Assembly: GCA_963693315.1 (NCBI GenBank)
Contig: OY856188.1
Coordinates: 243,429,426-243,493,425, forward strand
Reading direction: 5' to 3'
From: Diogma glabrata
Taxonomy: Eukaryota; Arthropoda; Insecta; Diptera; Cylindrotomidae
Length of the DNA stretch: 64,000 nucleotides
The translations under genes and the position numbers were made by a program. Positions 21,197-30,984 of this stretch are shown one piece after another. The notes under the pieces are model-generated. The model was not told where the DNA came from, made no database searches, and was given only the letters and a program-made list of their open reading frames with translations. The first letter of the stretch is position 1; every line of letters starts with the position of its first letter.

Positions 21197-22803
21197 TTGT
21201 CTGTTGTTCGTTGATCGATGTTCGATGTGCGTTATTCAATGTTCCAAGTTCGATGTTCGTTGTTCGATGTTCAATGTTCACTGTTCAATGTTCAATGTTC
21301 AATGTTCAATGTTCAATGTTCAATGTTCAATGTTCAATGTTCAATGTTCAATGTTCAATGTTCAATGTTCAATGTTCAATGTTCAATGTTCAATGTTCAA
21401 TGTTCAATGTTCAATGTTCAATGTTCAATGTTCAATGTTCAATGTTCAATGTTCAATGTTCAATGTTCAATGTTCAATGTTCAATGTTCAATGTTCAATG
21501 TTCAATGTTCAATGTTCAATGTTCAATGTTCAATGTTCAATGTTCAATGTTCAATGTTCAATGTTCAATGTTCAATGTTCAATGTTCAATGTTCAATGTT
21601 CAATATTCAATGTTAAATGTTCAATGTTCAATGTTCAATGTTCAATGTTCAATGTTCAATGTTCAATGTTCAATGTTCAATGTTCAATGTTCAATGTTCA
21701 ATGTTCAATGTTCAATGTTCAATGTTCAATGTTCAATGTTCAATGTTCAATGTTCAATGTTCAATGTTCAATGTTCAATGTTCAATGTTCAATGTTCAAT
21801 GTTCAATGTTCAATGTTCAATGTTCAATGTTCAATGTTCAATGTTCAATGTTCAATGTTCAATGTTCAATGTTCAATGTTCAATGTTCAATGTTCAATGT
21901 TCAATGTTCAATGTTCAATGTTCAATGTTCAATGTTCAATGTTCAATGTTCAATGTTCAATGTTCAATGTTCAATGTTCAATGTTCAATGTTCAATGTTC
22001 AATGTTCAATGTTCAATGTTCAATGTTCAATGTTCAATGTTCAATGTTCAATGTTCAATGTTCAATGTTCAATGTTCAATGTTCAATGTTCAATGTTCAA
22101 TGTTCAATGTTCAATGTTCAATGTTCAATGTTCAATGTTCAATGTTCAATGTTCAATGTTCAATGTTCAATGTTCAATGTTCAATGTTCAATGTTCAATG
22201 TTCAATGTTCAATGTTCAATGTTCAATGTTCAATGTTCAATGTTCAATGTTCAATGTTCAATGTTCAATATTCAATGTTAAATGTTCAATGTTCAATGTT
22301 CAATGTTCAATGTTCAATGTTCAATGTTCAATGTTCAATGTTCAATGTTCAATGTTCAATGTTCAATGTTCAATGTTCAATGTTCAATGTTCAATGTTCA
22401 ATGTTCAATGTTCAATGTTCAATGTTCAATGTTCCATGTTGCTTCTTCGATGTTCTTTGTTCAATGTTCAATGTTCCATGTTGCTTCTTCGATGTTCTTT
22501 CTTCGTTGTTCGATGTTCGATGTTCGTTGCTCGTTTTTCGTTGTTCGATGTTCGTTGTTTGTAGTTTGTTGTTGGTTATTTGTTGTTCCTTGTTAGATGT
22601 TCGTTGTTCGTTATGCGATATTCGTTGTTCGTTCTTCGAGGTGCGGTGTTCGTTGTTCATTGTTCGATAATCGTTGCCCAATGATCCATGTTCGATGTTC
22701 AATGTTTGTTGTTCGTTGTTCGATGTTCAATGTTCAATGTTCGATGTTCAATGTCCCAGGTACCATGTGCCATGTTCGGTGATCGATGGTCGATGTTCGA
22801 TGC

Positions 22804-22860
<57 letters not shown>

Positions 22861-22903
22861 CGTTGTTTGTTATTCGTTGTTCGTTGTTCGATGTGCGAAT
22901 TGA
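20343..22903. repeat. 2.5-kb heptamer satellite (ATGTTCN)
   Basis: This is a tandem array with period 7. Block 1 (about 20443-20950) is mainly ATGTTCC. Block 2 (20950-21270) is mixed. Block 3 (21275-22430) is almost uniform ATGTTCA. Block 4 (22430-22903) is variable ATGTTCG/TTGTTCG. A rare variant CAATATTCAATGTTAAATG occurs at 21601 and 22266, exactly 665 bp (95 heptamers) apart, showing a higher-order duplication. A 42-bp duplication around GCTTCTTCGATGTTCTTT lies at 22441/22483. Because 7 is not divisible by 3 and the unit lacks stops, several frames stay open for hundreds of codons (MFHVPCS and MFNVQCS repeats); these are not genes. Confidence 0.97.
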
Positions 22904-23092
22904 TCGTTCAAATTCAACTAATAATAAATTTTACTGTTATTGTATATGGAAATATTAGAAACTGTGATTTTATATATAAGTAGCAAAACATGTGTAATAA
23001 TTGTTCAATAAGGGATTCACACAGAGCTATTAGTTTAATTTTTCAAAATGTTTTAAGCAAAATCTTAAAATTGACGTTAACAAAATACAGAT
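22904..23092 (+). repeat. 190-bp direct duplication, right copy
   Basis: Partner of 19399-19589. Its right border (AATACAG) coincides with the broken end of the RTE LINE fragment. Confidence 0.85.
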
Positions 23093-23762
23093 TTCCACGT
23101 TGCTTTGTAGATTCTCTTATGAGGAAAGAAAGTGCTAGAAACTACTAGATCATACATCATAGCCAGTTCAGCTGCGCGAAAGCCGTTATTGTTACTAGTA
23201 TGATGCAAGCTGTTAGGGCCGACATGTGTTTTAAGTTCTGCACTTCTACCAATTTGCGCATTGAAGTCACCTACCACGATTTTTATATCGTGCTGCGGGA
23301 TGTTATTGATGACTTCTTCAAGTTATAGAAAGAACAGGTCTTTCATGTCATCTGCTTTGTCTTCAGTAGGTGCATGAACAGAACAATGATGATCGTTACA
23401 TTAAATTTTTGCGTACGGTTTCTCATTATGCATATCCGCATATTAATTGGGCAAAAACCAATAACATGTTGATTCACGCGACGATGTATGAGAAAGCCAA
23501 CTCCAAATTCTCCTCCGTTTTCGTGACCGCAATAGTAGAGAGCTGTTTCGTGGATTCCACTGCCTGGCCATCTTAGTTCTTGTAACGCCACTATATCTAA
23601 TGTATAGCTATCGATCTGGTTTGTAAGTTTTAGTAGATCTCCTGGTCTTCTAAGGCTTAGCACGTTCCAGGTTCCCATTTTTAAATCGTAGTCCGGGTAC
23701 AGTTTCCGAGGTCGTTCTAATAACGAATCCGAGATAATCCGAGGCCTGTGTACAGAATTCAT
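23092..23762 (-). pseudogene. RTE-type LINE endonuclease fragment
   Basis: The minus strand encodes, from 23762, a leader MNSVHRPRIISDSLLERPRK, then MGTWNVLSLRRPGDLLKL, DIVALQELRWPGSG (catalytic Glu in LQE), FGVGFLIHRR, FCPINMRICIMR and, after a frameshift near 23340-23280, VGDFNAQIGR (GDFN motif). This is the order of RTE-clade endonucleases, which in insects are often annotated as craniofacial-development-protein-2-like. It is cut off after KATWKSVF at the border with the 190-bp duplication; no reverse transcriptase follows. Dead copy. Confidence 0.85.
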
Positions 23763-23859
23763 GACAAGTAATTTTTTACGGAAATGGGGTGTTAGCCCTT
23801 CGCCTAACCAAAATTTTCGTGAATGGGTTCGTTCTGCAACTTAAGGTCACCAGAAACAA

Positions 23860-24400
23860 CCATTTTACATGTTTATATAGCGAGCCGCTTGATCCAAGAC
23901 AGACGCCCGCTACAAACCGCCCTTAACATGGAGAACAGACGCTTGCTACACGTTTATATAGCAGCCGCTTGATCTAAGACAGACGCCCACTCAAAGCGGC
24001 CCTTAACATTGAGAACAGACGCTTGAGTTGTTTTGGTTTTATGGTGCCAATGACTCGCCGTGGTGCAGAATCATATACCAACCTAATTCTGTTAGCGTTA
24101 CCCAGGTAGCACGGCGTGGACGTAGAATTTCGTATTACACTACCCAATTTCCAACCCCCCCAGTTAAAAAAAAATGTGGTAGCAAATTTACAAGACCGCG
24201 GGCAATCGGCATTTTTCGCAGAAGCGGCCGATTTGAGAAAAATCGCAGAACAAATGTTTTCGGGCTCGTCAAGGACAGGCGCCTCACGAAGTATAAAATA
24301 TGTGGTAATCATCACATGAAATCAGCGCAGGTCCAGGCACTATTTGTGAAACGAATTTGTGATAAATTGAACCTTTTTGTAGGGCAAGATTTTTCTACTC
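23860..24400. mobile_element. Upstream part of the RTE element: 75-80-bp tandem repeats and shared block
   Basis: Two units of about 77 bp (23873-23950 and 23950-24024) share TTTATATAGC, AGACAGACGCCC and GAGAACAGACGCTTG. Beyond them, 24026-24400 is open on both strands; on plus it encodes YGANDSPWCRIIYQ and VARRGRRISYYTTQFPTPP, on minus NWGGWKLGSVIRN and APRRVIGTIKPKQLKRLF. I do not recognise either protein. The block 24255-24340 recurs at 8925-9005, so this is repetitive transposon sequence, possibly RTE 5' region with tandem promoter units. Confidence 0.5.
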
Positions 24401-24957
24401 TTAAATAGAATTTGGTTAAGTTTAGTGTATTGTTAGATACCTTTGAAATAAATTATATACCATACTTATTAGGGTAAGCAAATTAAGCCACGGATAAATT
24501 GTTCTTTTCGAATTATTTGTCGAAAGCCATATTTTTATAGATTATTGGATCCAAGGCCCGGTACTGTTGAATTTAATATTAAAAGTTGTTGGTGTATCGA
24601 ACTGAATTACTAGAATTACGATAAAGATAGATTCTTAATTGATTAAACAAATAAAATATAAATTTACAACATAAAACATATATATTTAGATCTTCAACGG
24701 GATTACCTATAAGTTACTACTTGTTTGTAGTACCGCCAAAAAGTGTTTCAATTAATTGGACTCAAATAATTACAGTCGGTTGCTTAAATAACTTCTGAAT
24801 TATTTTCGGTTTTTGTACTGTGCGGTTATTTAATAGTTAATTGTTTGACAGCAAATTTTTTATAATTGATAGATAGATAGATTTTTATAATTGAGTTCAC
24901 ATTAGGCTAATTGTATTTTTTTGTTAATTTAAAATTTCGTAGTAGAAAATTTTTAAG
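24401..24957. other. AT-rich spacer
   Basis: No gene recognised. Contains a short TAGATAGATAGAT run at about 24870. It would be the 5' flank of the possible exon at 24958. Confidence 0.4.
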
Positions 24958-25005
24958 ATGAGTGGAATACTAGCTAAAAACGCTCTTAGGAGATTACCAA
25001 CTCAG
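24958..25005 (+). CDS. Possible first exon with mitochondrial presequence
   Basis: An ATG in the context TTTAAGATG opens 16 codons, MSGILAKNALRRLPTQ, followed immediately by a donor-like GTTAGC. The peptide is basic, free of acidic residues and amphipathic, like the start of a nuclear-encoded mitochondrial protein whose presequence is split by an early intron. Directly downstream is a 555-bp palindrome. I did not find a convincing second exon in the next few kilobases, so this could be chance. Confidence 0.22.
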
Positions 25006-25021
25006 GTTAGCTTTATAGACT

Positions 25022-25576
25022 AAGAGCCCTCGATGGCCAGACCTTCGTTATTTTATAAAAGCTGAAAGTTTCTCTGCGCATACTCCTTACTCAGGTAGGA
25101 ACGATAAGCGACATATGAAGTTTGGATCATGGTGGCTTTGGCAGGGAGCAGGTTACAAAGGCGCCTCCAAAGTTTCGTGAAAGTATAAAAGGTTATTTTT
25201 TATATATTCTTCGGGATAGTATTAGAAGTCACGTCACCTATTGCCAGACACTTACTATCGTGGCAAACTCCCGCCAGACGCCCTTAAACTTGATCAATTT
25301 GTTAAAACTTAAGGGCGTCTGGCAGGGGGGTTACCAGGATAGTAAGTGTCTGGCAATGGGTGACGTGACTTCTAATACTATCAAGAAGAATATATAAAAA
25401 AATTACCTTTTATACTTTCACGAAACTTTGGAGGTCCCTATGTTGCCTGCTCCCTGCCAAGGCTACCATGATCCAAACTTCATATGTCGCAAATCGTTCC
25501 TACCTGAGTAGGGGGTATGCGCAGAAAAACTTTCAGCTTTTATAAAATAACGAAGGTCTGGCCATCGCGGGCTCTT
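25022..25576. mobile_element. 555-bp near-perfect palindromic element
   Basis: The arms of about 266 bp (25022-25287 and 25309-25576) surround a 21-bp loop. The outer ends are AAGAGCCC and GGGCTCTT. The arms share ATGGCCAGACCTTCGTTATT, CATGATCCAAACTTCATATG and its complement, and CGCCCTTAA/TTAAGGGCG. Mismatches are few, suggesting recent origin. It is richer in G+C than its surroundings and non-coding. Confidence 0.85.
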
Positions 25577-25599
25577 GTTCTATTATTATAACTTAACCT

Positions 25600-25720
25600 T
25601 AAAAATATTATTAAATGATTTAACTCAACATTTATTATTATTAAATGCTTTAACACAACATATTATTATTAAATGATTTAGTTAAACATAGTATTATTAT
25701 TAAATGTTTTTGTTAATCTT
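25600..25720. repeat. Short tandem array of TTATTATTATTAAATG units
   Basis: Four imperfect units of about 30 bp, each with TATTATTATTAAATG followed by TTTA(A/G)(C/T)(A/T)(C/A)AACA-like sequence. Confidence 0.7.
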
Positions 25721-27040
25721 CATTTTATTTAGAATTTGAAAATGTTTGCATCTTTTGAAAATGCCGTTACTTTTTGTGAATATATTATAATATTATAATG
25801 AACCAAAACTAAATTTTTTATTGAGAGTCATGAGAGATTGAGAATGTAGTTGGTCTGTCTTCTTAACCTCAGAGGGAATTTCAGCTCGGAATATATTGGT
25901 GTGAATTGTGATTGATTTTAGATGGTTAGTTTTAGTTTCACTTTATCGGTGTGTTTATAAAGTTTTTCTGTAGTGCAGCATAATCATATCGTATGAGCGT
26001 ATGAACCAAAATCCACCACACAACTGTCCCCTGATGCCTAGGGGGTAAAATAATGCTGCGGTTCAAACATTTTTCGATTTTTTTTCGTATGCTCATATGA
26101 TTTCTGTTAACGTTGCCGTTATCGTATAGCGGTACACGTTACATACTTTAAAAAAAACACTAATTAAAAACAGAAGTATTAAACAAACTTTAAAAATAAA
26201 CTTTGTTTTATACAGTTTGTGGGCTCTAGTCTCTTAACCTGTACCGCGATATGACCAATTGTCGAACTTATTCAAGAAACTGTTTACCGCAACATGCCCA
26301 GAAAATATTTTTGGCGTAGGTCAAAAAATGCGACCGCGAGAGTGTCGCTAAATGCCATTGTATTTCACATAGTTTATTGCACATAGCTAAAGCAACTTTT
26401 ATTGAAGATATCTGGCTTTTCGAAAAACGATAAAAATATGTTCAAATAATTAATATTTACAAATTTTGTTTACATATTTTGCCTCAAACGGCCGTTATAA
26501 CGCTTTGTTTTTTACAGTTTTAAGATTCTTTTTTTGGTTTTCCGTCTCCGCTTATCATATATAGTCGTTTGGCACCAAAATTTTTCCGAAATTCCGAGAT
26601 GGCGGACATTGCAATAGGTAGATTTTCTATGAAATCTACCTAAAACTCATACCGAAGAAAAATTACAATAAATGAATTTACAACTATTTCAAGCATATTT
26701 TGTCATAGAACGAAAATAGCCAAGGTCGATATATTTTCAACTAACAAATCAAAGAAAGCAACAAAAAAATTCAAATGCATCAATAAAAATTCCATCAAAA
26801 CTTACATTATAACTAAAATTCAGAGAAAATATATTTTAAATACCAGGAAGCAGACGAAATTAATCTATATAAACACCTCATAAAAATTGATGAATAACAA
26901 TAGTATATTTTACAGTAAGAAGATAAATTAACCGTTTTTTCGTCGGCACACAATAATTGTTCACGAGACGCAAACAGATACACGAACGAAAAATGATAGT
27001 ATATCTACGTCAGTAAATATTAATTAAACTCCAGTTTTGA
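25721..27040. other. Non-coding stretch
   Basis: No gene recognised. Short CpG-containing islands at about 26245-26350 and 26560-26620 look like old transposon scraps, but I cannot assign them. Confidence 0.4.
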
Positions 27041-28130
27041 CATAAAAAACGGTGGTGCGATTTCACTTTGCTTTCAGCTTCAAAGCTGATTTTTTGCAGA
27101 TATACCAGGACCATAAATTATTAGTGTTCAACTGTACAGAACACGACGCAAGTATCAATGGTATAAGCTGTGATCTGGTGCAGTTAGACAAAGAAGGTGT
27201 TGAACATTTTATAGCATATATATGTCCAAGAGACTGAACTCAGCTCAACGTGATTACTCCGTCAGAAAAAAGGTATGCCTTGCTGCTATTCAAGGGTCAA
27301 AAAGTTCCACGCATACAACGAGTGTTATTCTTTTAAGATCATTACTGATCACTCTTCTCCTAAGTGGTTGATCCAGCATAAAAATCTGGCTCGATGGCGC
27401 ATGAAACTGCAAGGATTTACTTTTGATATTGGACATAGGAGCTAAACGTGGCTCCAGATGCTCTCTCGAGAATGTTCACGGTCCATTTTGTTGCTAGAGA
27501 TAATGATCTCGATTGTGATCTGGATTGTGTGATCTCGATTTGAACTACCCTGCTTTTAAAACGGAAAATTACTGACAAATAGTGAAATAATCACTATTTC
27601 CAATGGTTTCCACCTCTATTTGCGCACGTTATGGGTTTTTGTTTTAAAAGAATGATTTCTCCGACTATAATGTGATACTGGAAGTTGAAACTTGGAACAT
27701 GTAAGCCTTGAAGAGTTAACGGCAAGTTGATTACCCAGGCCCATGATGCTGTTACCCCTGCACACGCTAGAGTTTCAAATACCTTTTATTATCGACGTCG
27801 ATTGTGTTTTGGGCCTTGGATGGCCACCCAAATTAAATCCTATGTTTGTTACTGTGACACGTTCAAGTTAGCCAAAGTTCCTAAAATGGTGCTAAGTGCT
27901 CTCATGGTTACGTACTGAAATGAGATAAACTCGTTCAACGATTATGCATTGACACAATCGGTCCTTACCCCAGAACGAAATTCGGTCACATAGCAATTTT
28001 GATAGTCTTAGACCACCTTCTTGACTCTTATTTCTGTTTGTAAACTGCTAGAAACCAATGTGTTCCAGGATTTTGGTTGTCCCGAAACGGTTGTCTCAGA
28101 CAATGGGTCGCACTTTAATACTTAGCTATT
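27040..28130 (+). pseudogene. Ty3/Gypsy pol remnant (RNase H to integrase)
   Basis: Decayed LTR-retrotransposon polyprotein on plus, in several frames. RNase H: CTEHDASINGISCDLVQLD and VEHFIAYI (family: TDAS..GIGAVLxQ, HPIAYxSR), then TPSEKRYALLLF, WLIQHKNLARWRMKLQGFTF and APDALSRM. The integrase H2C2 finger is at about 27725-27880 (QAHDAVTPAHARVSNTFYYR...YVCYCDTFKLAK). The integrase core is at about 27945-28115 (CIDTIGPYPRTKFGHIAI, LDHL, GCPETVVSDNGSHF). No LTRs or start were found. Stops and frameshifts make it inactive. Confidence 0.85.
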
Positions 28131-28197
28131 TATTTAGAAAATTTGACTTATCGCTTTACTCTACATGTATCAAATAATTTTCAAAGGCTAGCATGTA

Positions 28198-28262
28198 TAG
28201 CCGAGTGTGTTAAAACACTAGACTATCATATCCTAGGGTCGACGGTTCGAGTAAGTTCCAAT
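28198..28262 (+). repeat. tRNA-like fragment (SINE head)
   Basis: The plus strand has GTATAGCCGAGTGTGTT (A-box-like TAGCCGAGTG) and, 30 bases on, GGTCGACGGTTCGAGTAAG (B-box-like GGTTCGAGT). The central arm CACTAGACTATCATATCCTA resembles an anticodon arm. No good acceptor stem was found, so a SINE or tRNA relic is more likely than a functional tRNA. Confidence 0.45.
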
Positions 28263-28320
28263 TGGATTTTTCTAGATTAGAATTACAGATCTGATTGAGT
28301 GTAAGATCTGATTAATTGAC

Positions 28321-29015
28321 TGATTGATTGATTCTTCAAGCTTGATGCTTGATGCTTCAAGCTTGATGATTAATGCTTCAAGCTTGATGCTTGATGCTTC
28401 AAACTTGACGTTTCAAGCTAGGTGCCTAATGCTACAAGTTTGATGCTTGATGCTTCAAATGTGATGCTTGATGCTTCAAGTTTGATACTTGATGTTTCAA
28501 ACTTAATGCTTAAAGCTTGATGCTTTATGTTTCATATTTGATGCTTGATGTATGATGCTTGATGCTTGATGCTTTAAGCTTTAAGCTTGATTCTTCATGC
28601 TTTAAGCTTGATGTGTCAAGCTTGATGCTTGATGCTGCAAGCTTGATGCTTGATGCTTTAAGCTTGATGCATGATACTTCAAGCTTGATCCTTGATGCTT
28701 CAAGCTTGATGCTAGATATTTTAAGCGTGATGCTTGATTCTTCAAGCTTGATGCTTGATGCATTAAGCTTGATGCTTGATTCTTCAAACTTGATGCTTGA
28801 TGTTTCAAGCATTAAGCTTGATGCATCAAGCATCAAGAATCAAGCTTGAAGCAGCAAACATCAAGCCTGAAGCATCCAGAATTAAGCATCAAGCTTGAAG
28901 CATCAAGCATGATACTTGGCTTGATGCATCAAGCATCCAGCTTGAAGCATCGAGCATCAAGCGTGAAGCATCAATCATCGAGTTTAAGCATCAAGCATCA
29001 AGCTTGAAGCATCAA
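28321..29015. repeat. AAGCTTGATGC satellite, locus 1, with strand switch
   Basis: This is an imperfect array of 7- and 14-bp words (GCTTGATGCTTCAA and variants, rich in AAGCTT). From 28321 to about 28810 the array reads GATGCTTCAAGC; from about 28812 to 29015 it reads GCATCAAGCTTGAAGC, the opposite strand. Open frames of the type MLDASSLML arise from the period and are not genes. Related arrays are at 38604 and 50449. Confidence 0.93.
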
Positions 29016-30980
29016 ATTGTTCGATATGTTGCCGATTTTCTTCGTCCTTCACAACTTTCTTCTACTGGAATATTATCTGCTCCTTCTTATCTAAGAAGTT
29101 CCATACTCGTTTCTTTCATAGTTTATATTCATTTTTCTTTTAACCAATTTTCTCTTCAAATCTAGATCTTTGGCATTAGATGGCATTAATGTTTGGGGCA
29201 TCAAAAGTCAGCAAAAGTTATTGGTTTTGTGACTATAAGAAAAAAACAAATACGAAAAATTGCGATGGAACTCTAGGTTTACATGTAACAATCAAGTTCC
29301 AAATATAGAATTGCTGGAGAGTTTTGCACCGGCAAACTTTTGCAACGTCCCATTACTCGTAGCATTTTTTTTTGGGACTTTCTTGTTTTTAGATGGTAAT
29401 TGGATTGTGTGATACCCAAAAGACAAACTCTTTTTGCAGTATTTGTTTTTGATAAAATTAGTTCTACACCACTAAAGGGATATTGTGGTTATGTCAATAA
29501 TTGTAATTACATCTACCCACATTACAAAATAATAAAGAGAGAAAAATCTTCCAGTTTGTCCAATAAACTCCTTTTTAATTTTTAAGATACAAAACAATTT
29601 ATTGCAAAGTATTTGTAGATTTGATTCAAAATTATCGAAAACCTAGGTAACAAAACGAAACACAAGGTTTAGTCCAGGAAGTTAATTTTCAAAATTGATA
29701 TGCATCAAAATATTTCAGATCAAAGTTATTTTGGATGACGTTATTTCTGTAGACAAAGACTAACGATTATGAATAAAATTACCCTCATCCTCCTCTTCCA
29801 GCTTATAATTCTTCTGTTTCAATTAATTTATTATTTTTTCAAATTTTTTATTATTTTGTTATACTTGTCACTTCAATCTGTTCGTGTGAATCATGTGTTG
29901 TTTATAAAATACCTTACCAAATTTATTCAATATAATTTTCATCTAAAATCGTGATGTTCGCGACATCGTGGAAATCTTAGAAAAACATCGAAGCATTATT
30001 TTATCTTTTGTATCGACAAAAACTCTTAGTTCTTCAAAAAAACTTAAGGCTTGAAATTTATGCAAGCACATATATACCTTGAATCTTTTAATTTTCACGG
30101 CATTTAATATGGTGAAAATCTGTATTGAAACAAAATTGCTATCAAATCATAGTAAAATAAGCCCAAAGGTCCTAAATAAATACATCAAAAATACATACAA
30201 AAATACATCAAAAACTAACTCGTTCAATACATAAGATGAACTCCTTGATTACAATTCATAAATTTAATTCACAAAACATCCGATAATAAAATTTTATTTC
30301 TCTTCATCCATTTCTAGATAAGATAGAAAGTTTTATTTAATTTTGCAACATTTCCGTTTATAAAAGTTAATAAAAATCGTGTATAACTTTGATTGAATGT
30401 TGTGCCGCTTTGGTCTATGTAACAGACCAAACAGAATGTGTTTTGGTAAACGATTAAAGAATAATACTATTTACGTGAAAAACACACAGACACGTAGAAT
30501 TAGAATATAAAAATAAATTGATCTTCTATGTTAGCTTTGGATGAGAAAATCAATTTAATAAAAAGGAAACGAAAATCTTTGTGAAATCATGAAATGAAAA
30601 CAAGAGATAAGAATATTTTCTTAAGATTATTATTCAAAATTTCATTTTTTTTGTAACTTTTTGTTGACGCATCTTTATTTTTTAGGTTTATGAAAATAAG
30701 AAAAGTGATTGATACAAGTATTGATTGAGCTGAAGCTCATAAAAATGTTATTACAACACAAAAAAATGCTAAACCTAAAAATACGTTAAATAAAAAAATA
30801 ATTAATTTAAGTTTTATAATAATAATATTCAATCTCTGAATATTTATAATAAAATATTATAATAGTATTACTCCATTTTTCATGCTATTTTATCGTCAGT
30901 ATTAATACTTGCCAATAACATACGGCACTGCTGTAGCACTGCTATCATCCGAAATACACGATTGAAGTTTTACAGTAGTT
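29016..30980. other. Two kilobases without recognisable gene
   Basis: AT-rich. Short open frames at 29400-29585 and 29769-29954 have no recognisable motifs, and their composition is low-complexity hydrophobic. No repeat partner within the window was noticed. Confidence 0.45.
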
Positions 30981-30984
30981 TTAA

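Noticed and set aside
20443..22430. CRISPR-like array
   Set aside because: Pure short tandem repeat without spacers, in a eukaryotic sequence.
20347..22670. Very long open frames of Cys-rich heptad repeats (MFHVPCS/MFNVQCS) on both strands
   Set aside because: A seven-base unit without stops stays open in several frames at once; frames overlap fully and carry no independent coding signal.
28525..28849. Open frames with repeated SSIKLEA or MLDASSL
   Set aside because: Products of the AAGCTTGATGC satellite, open on both strands.
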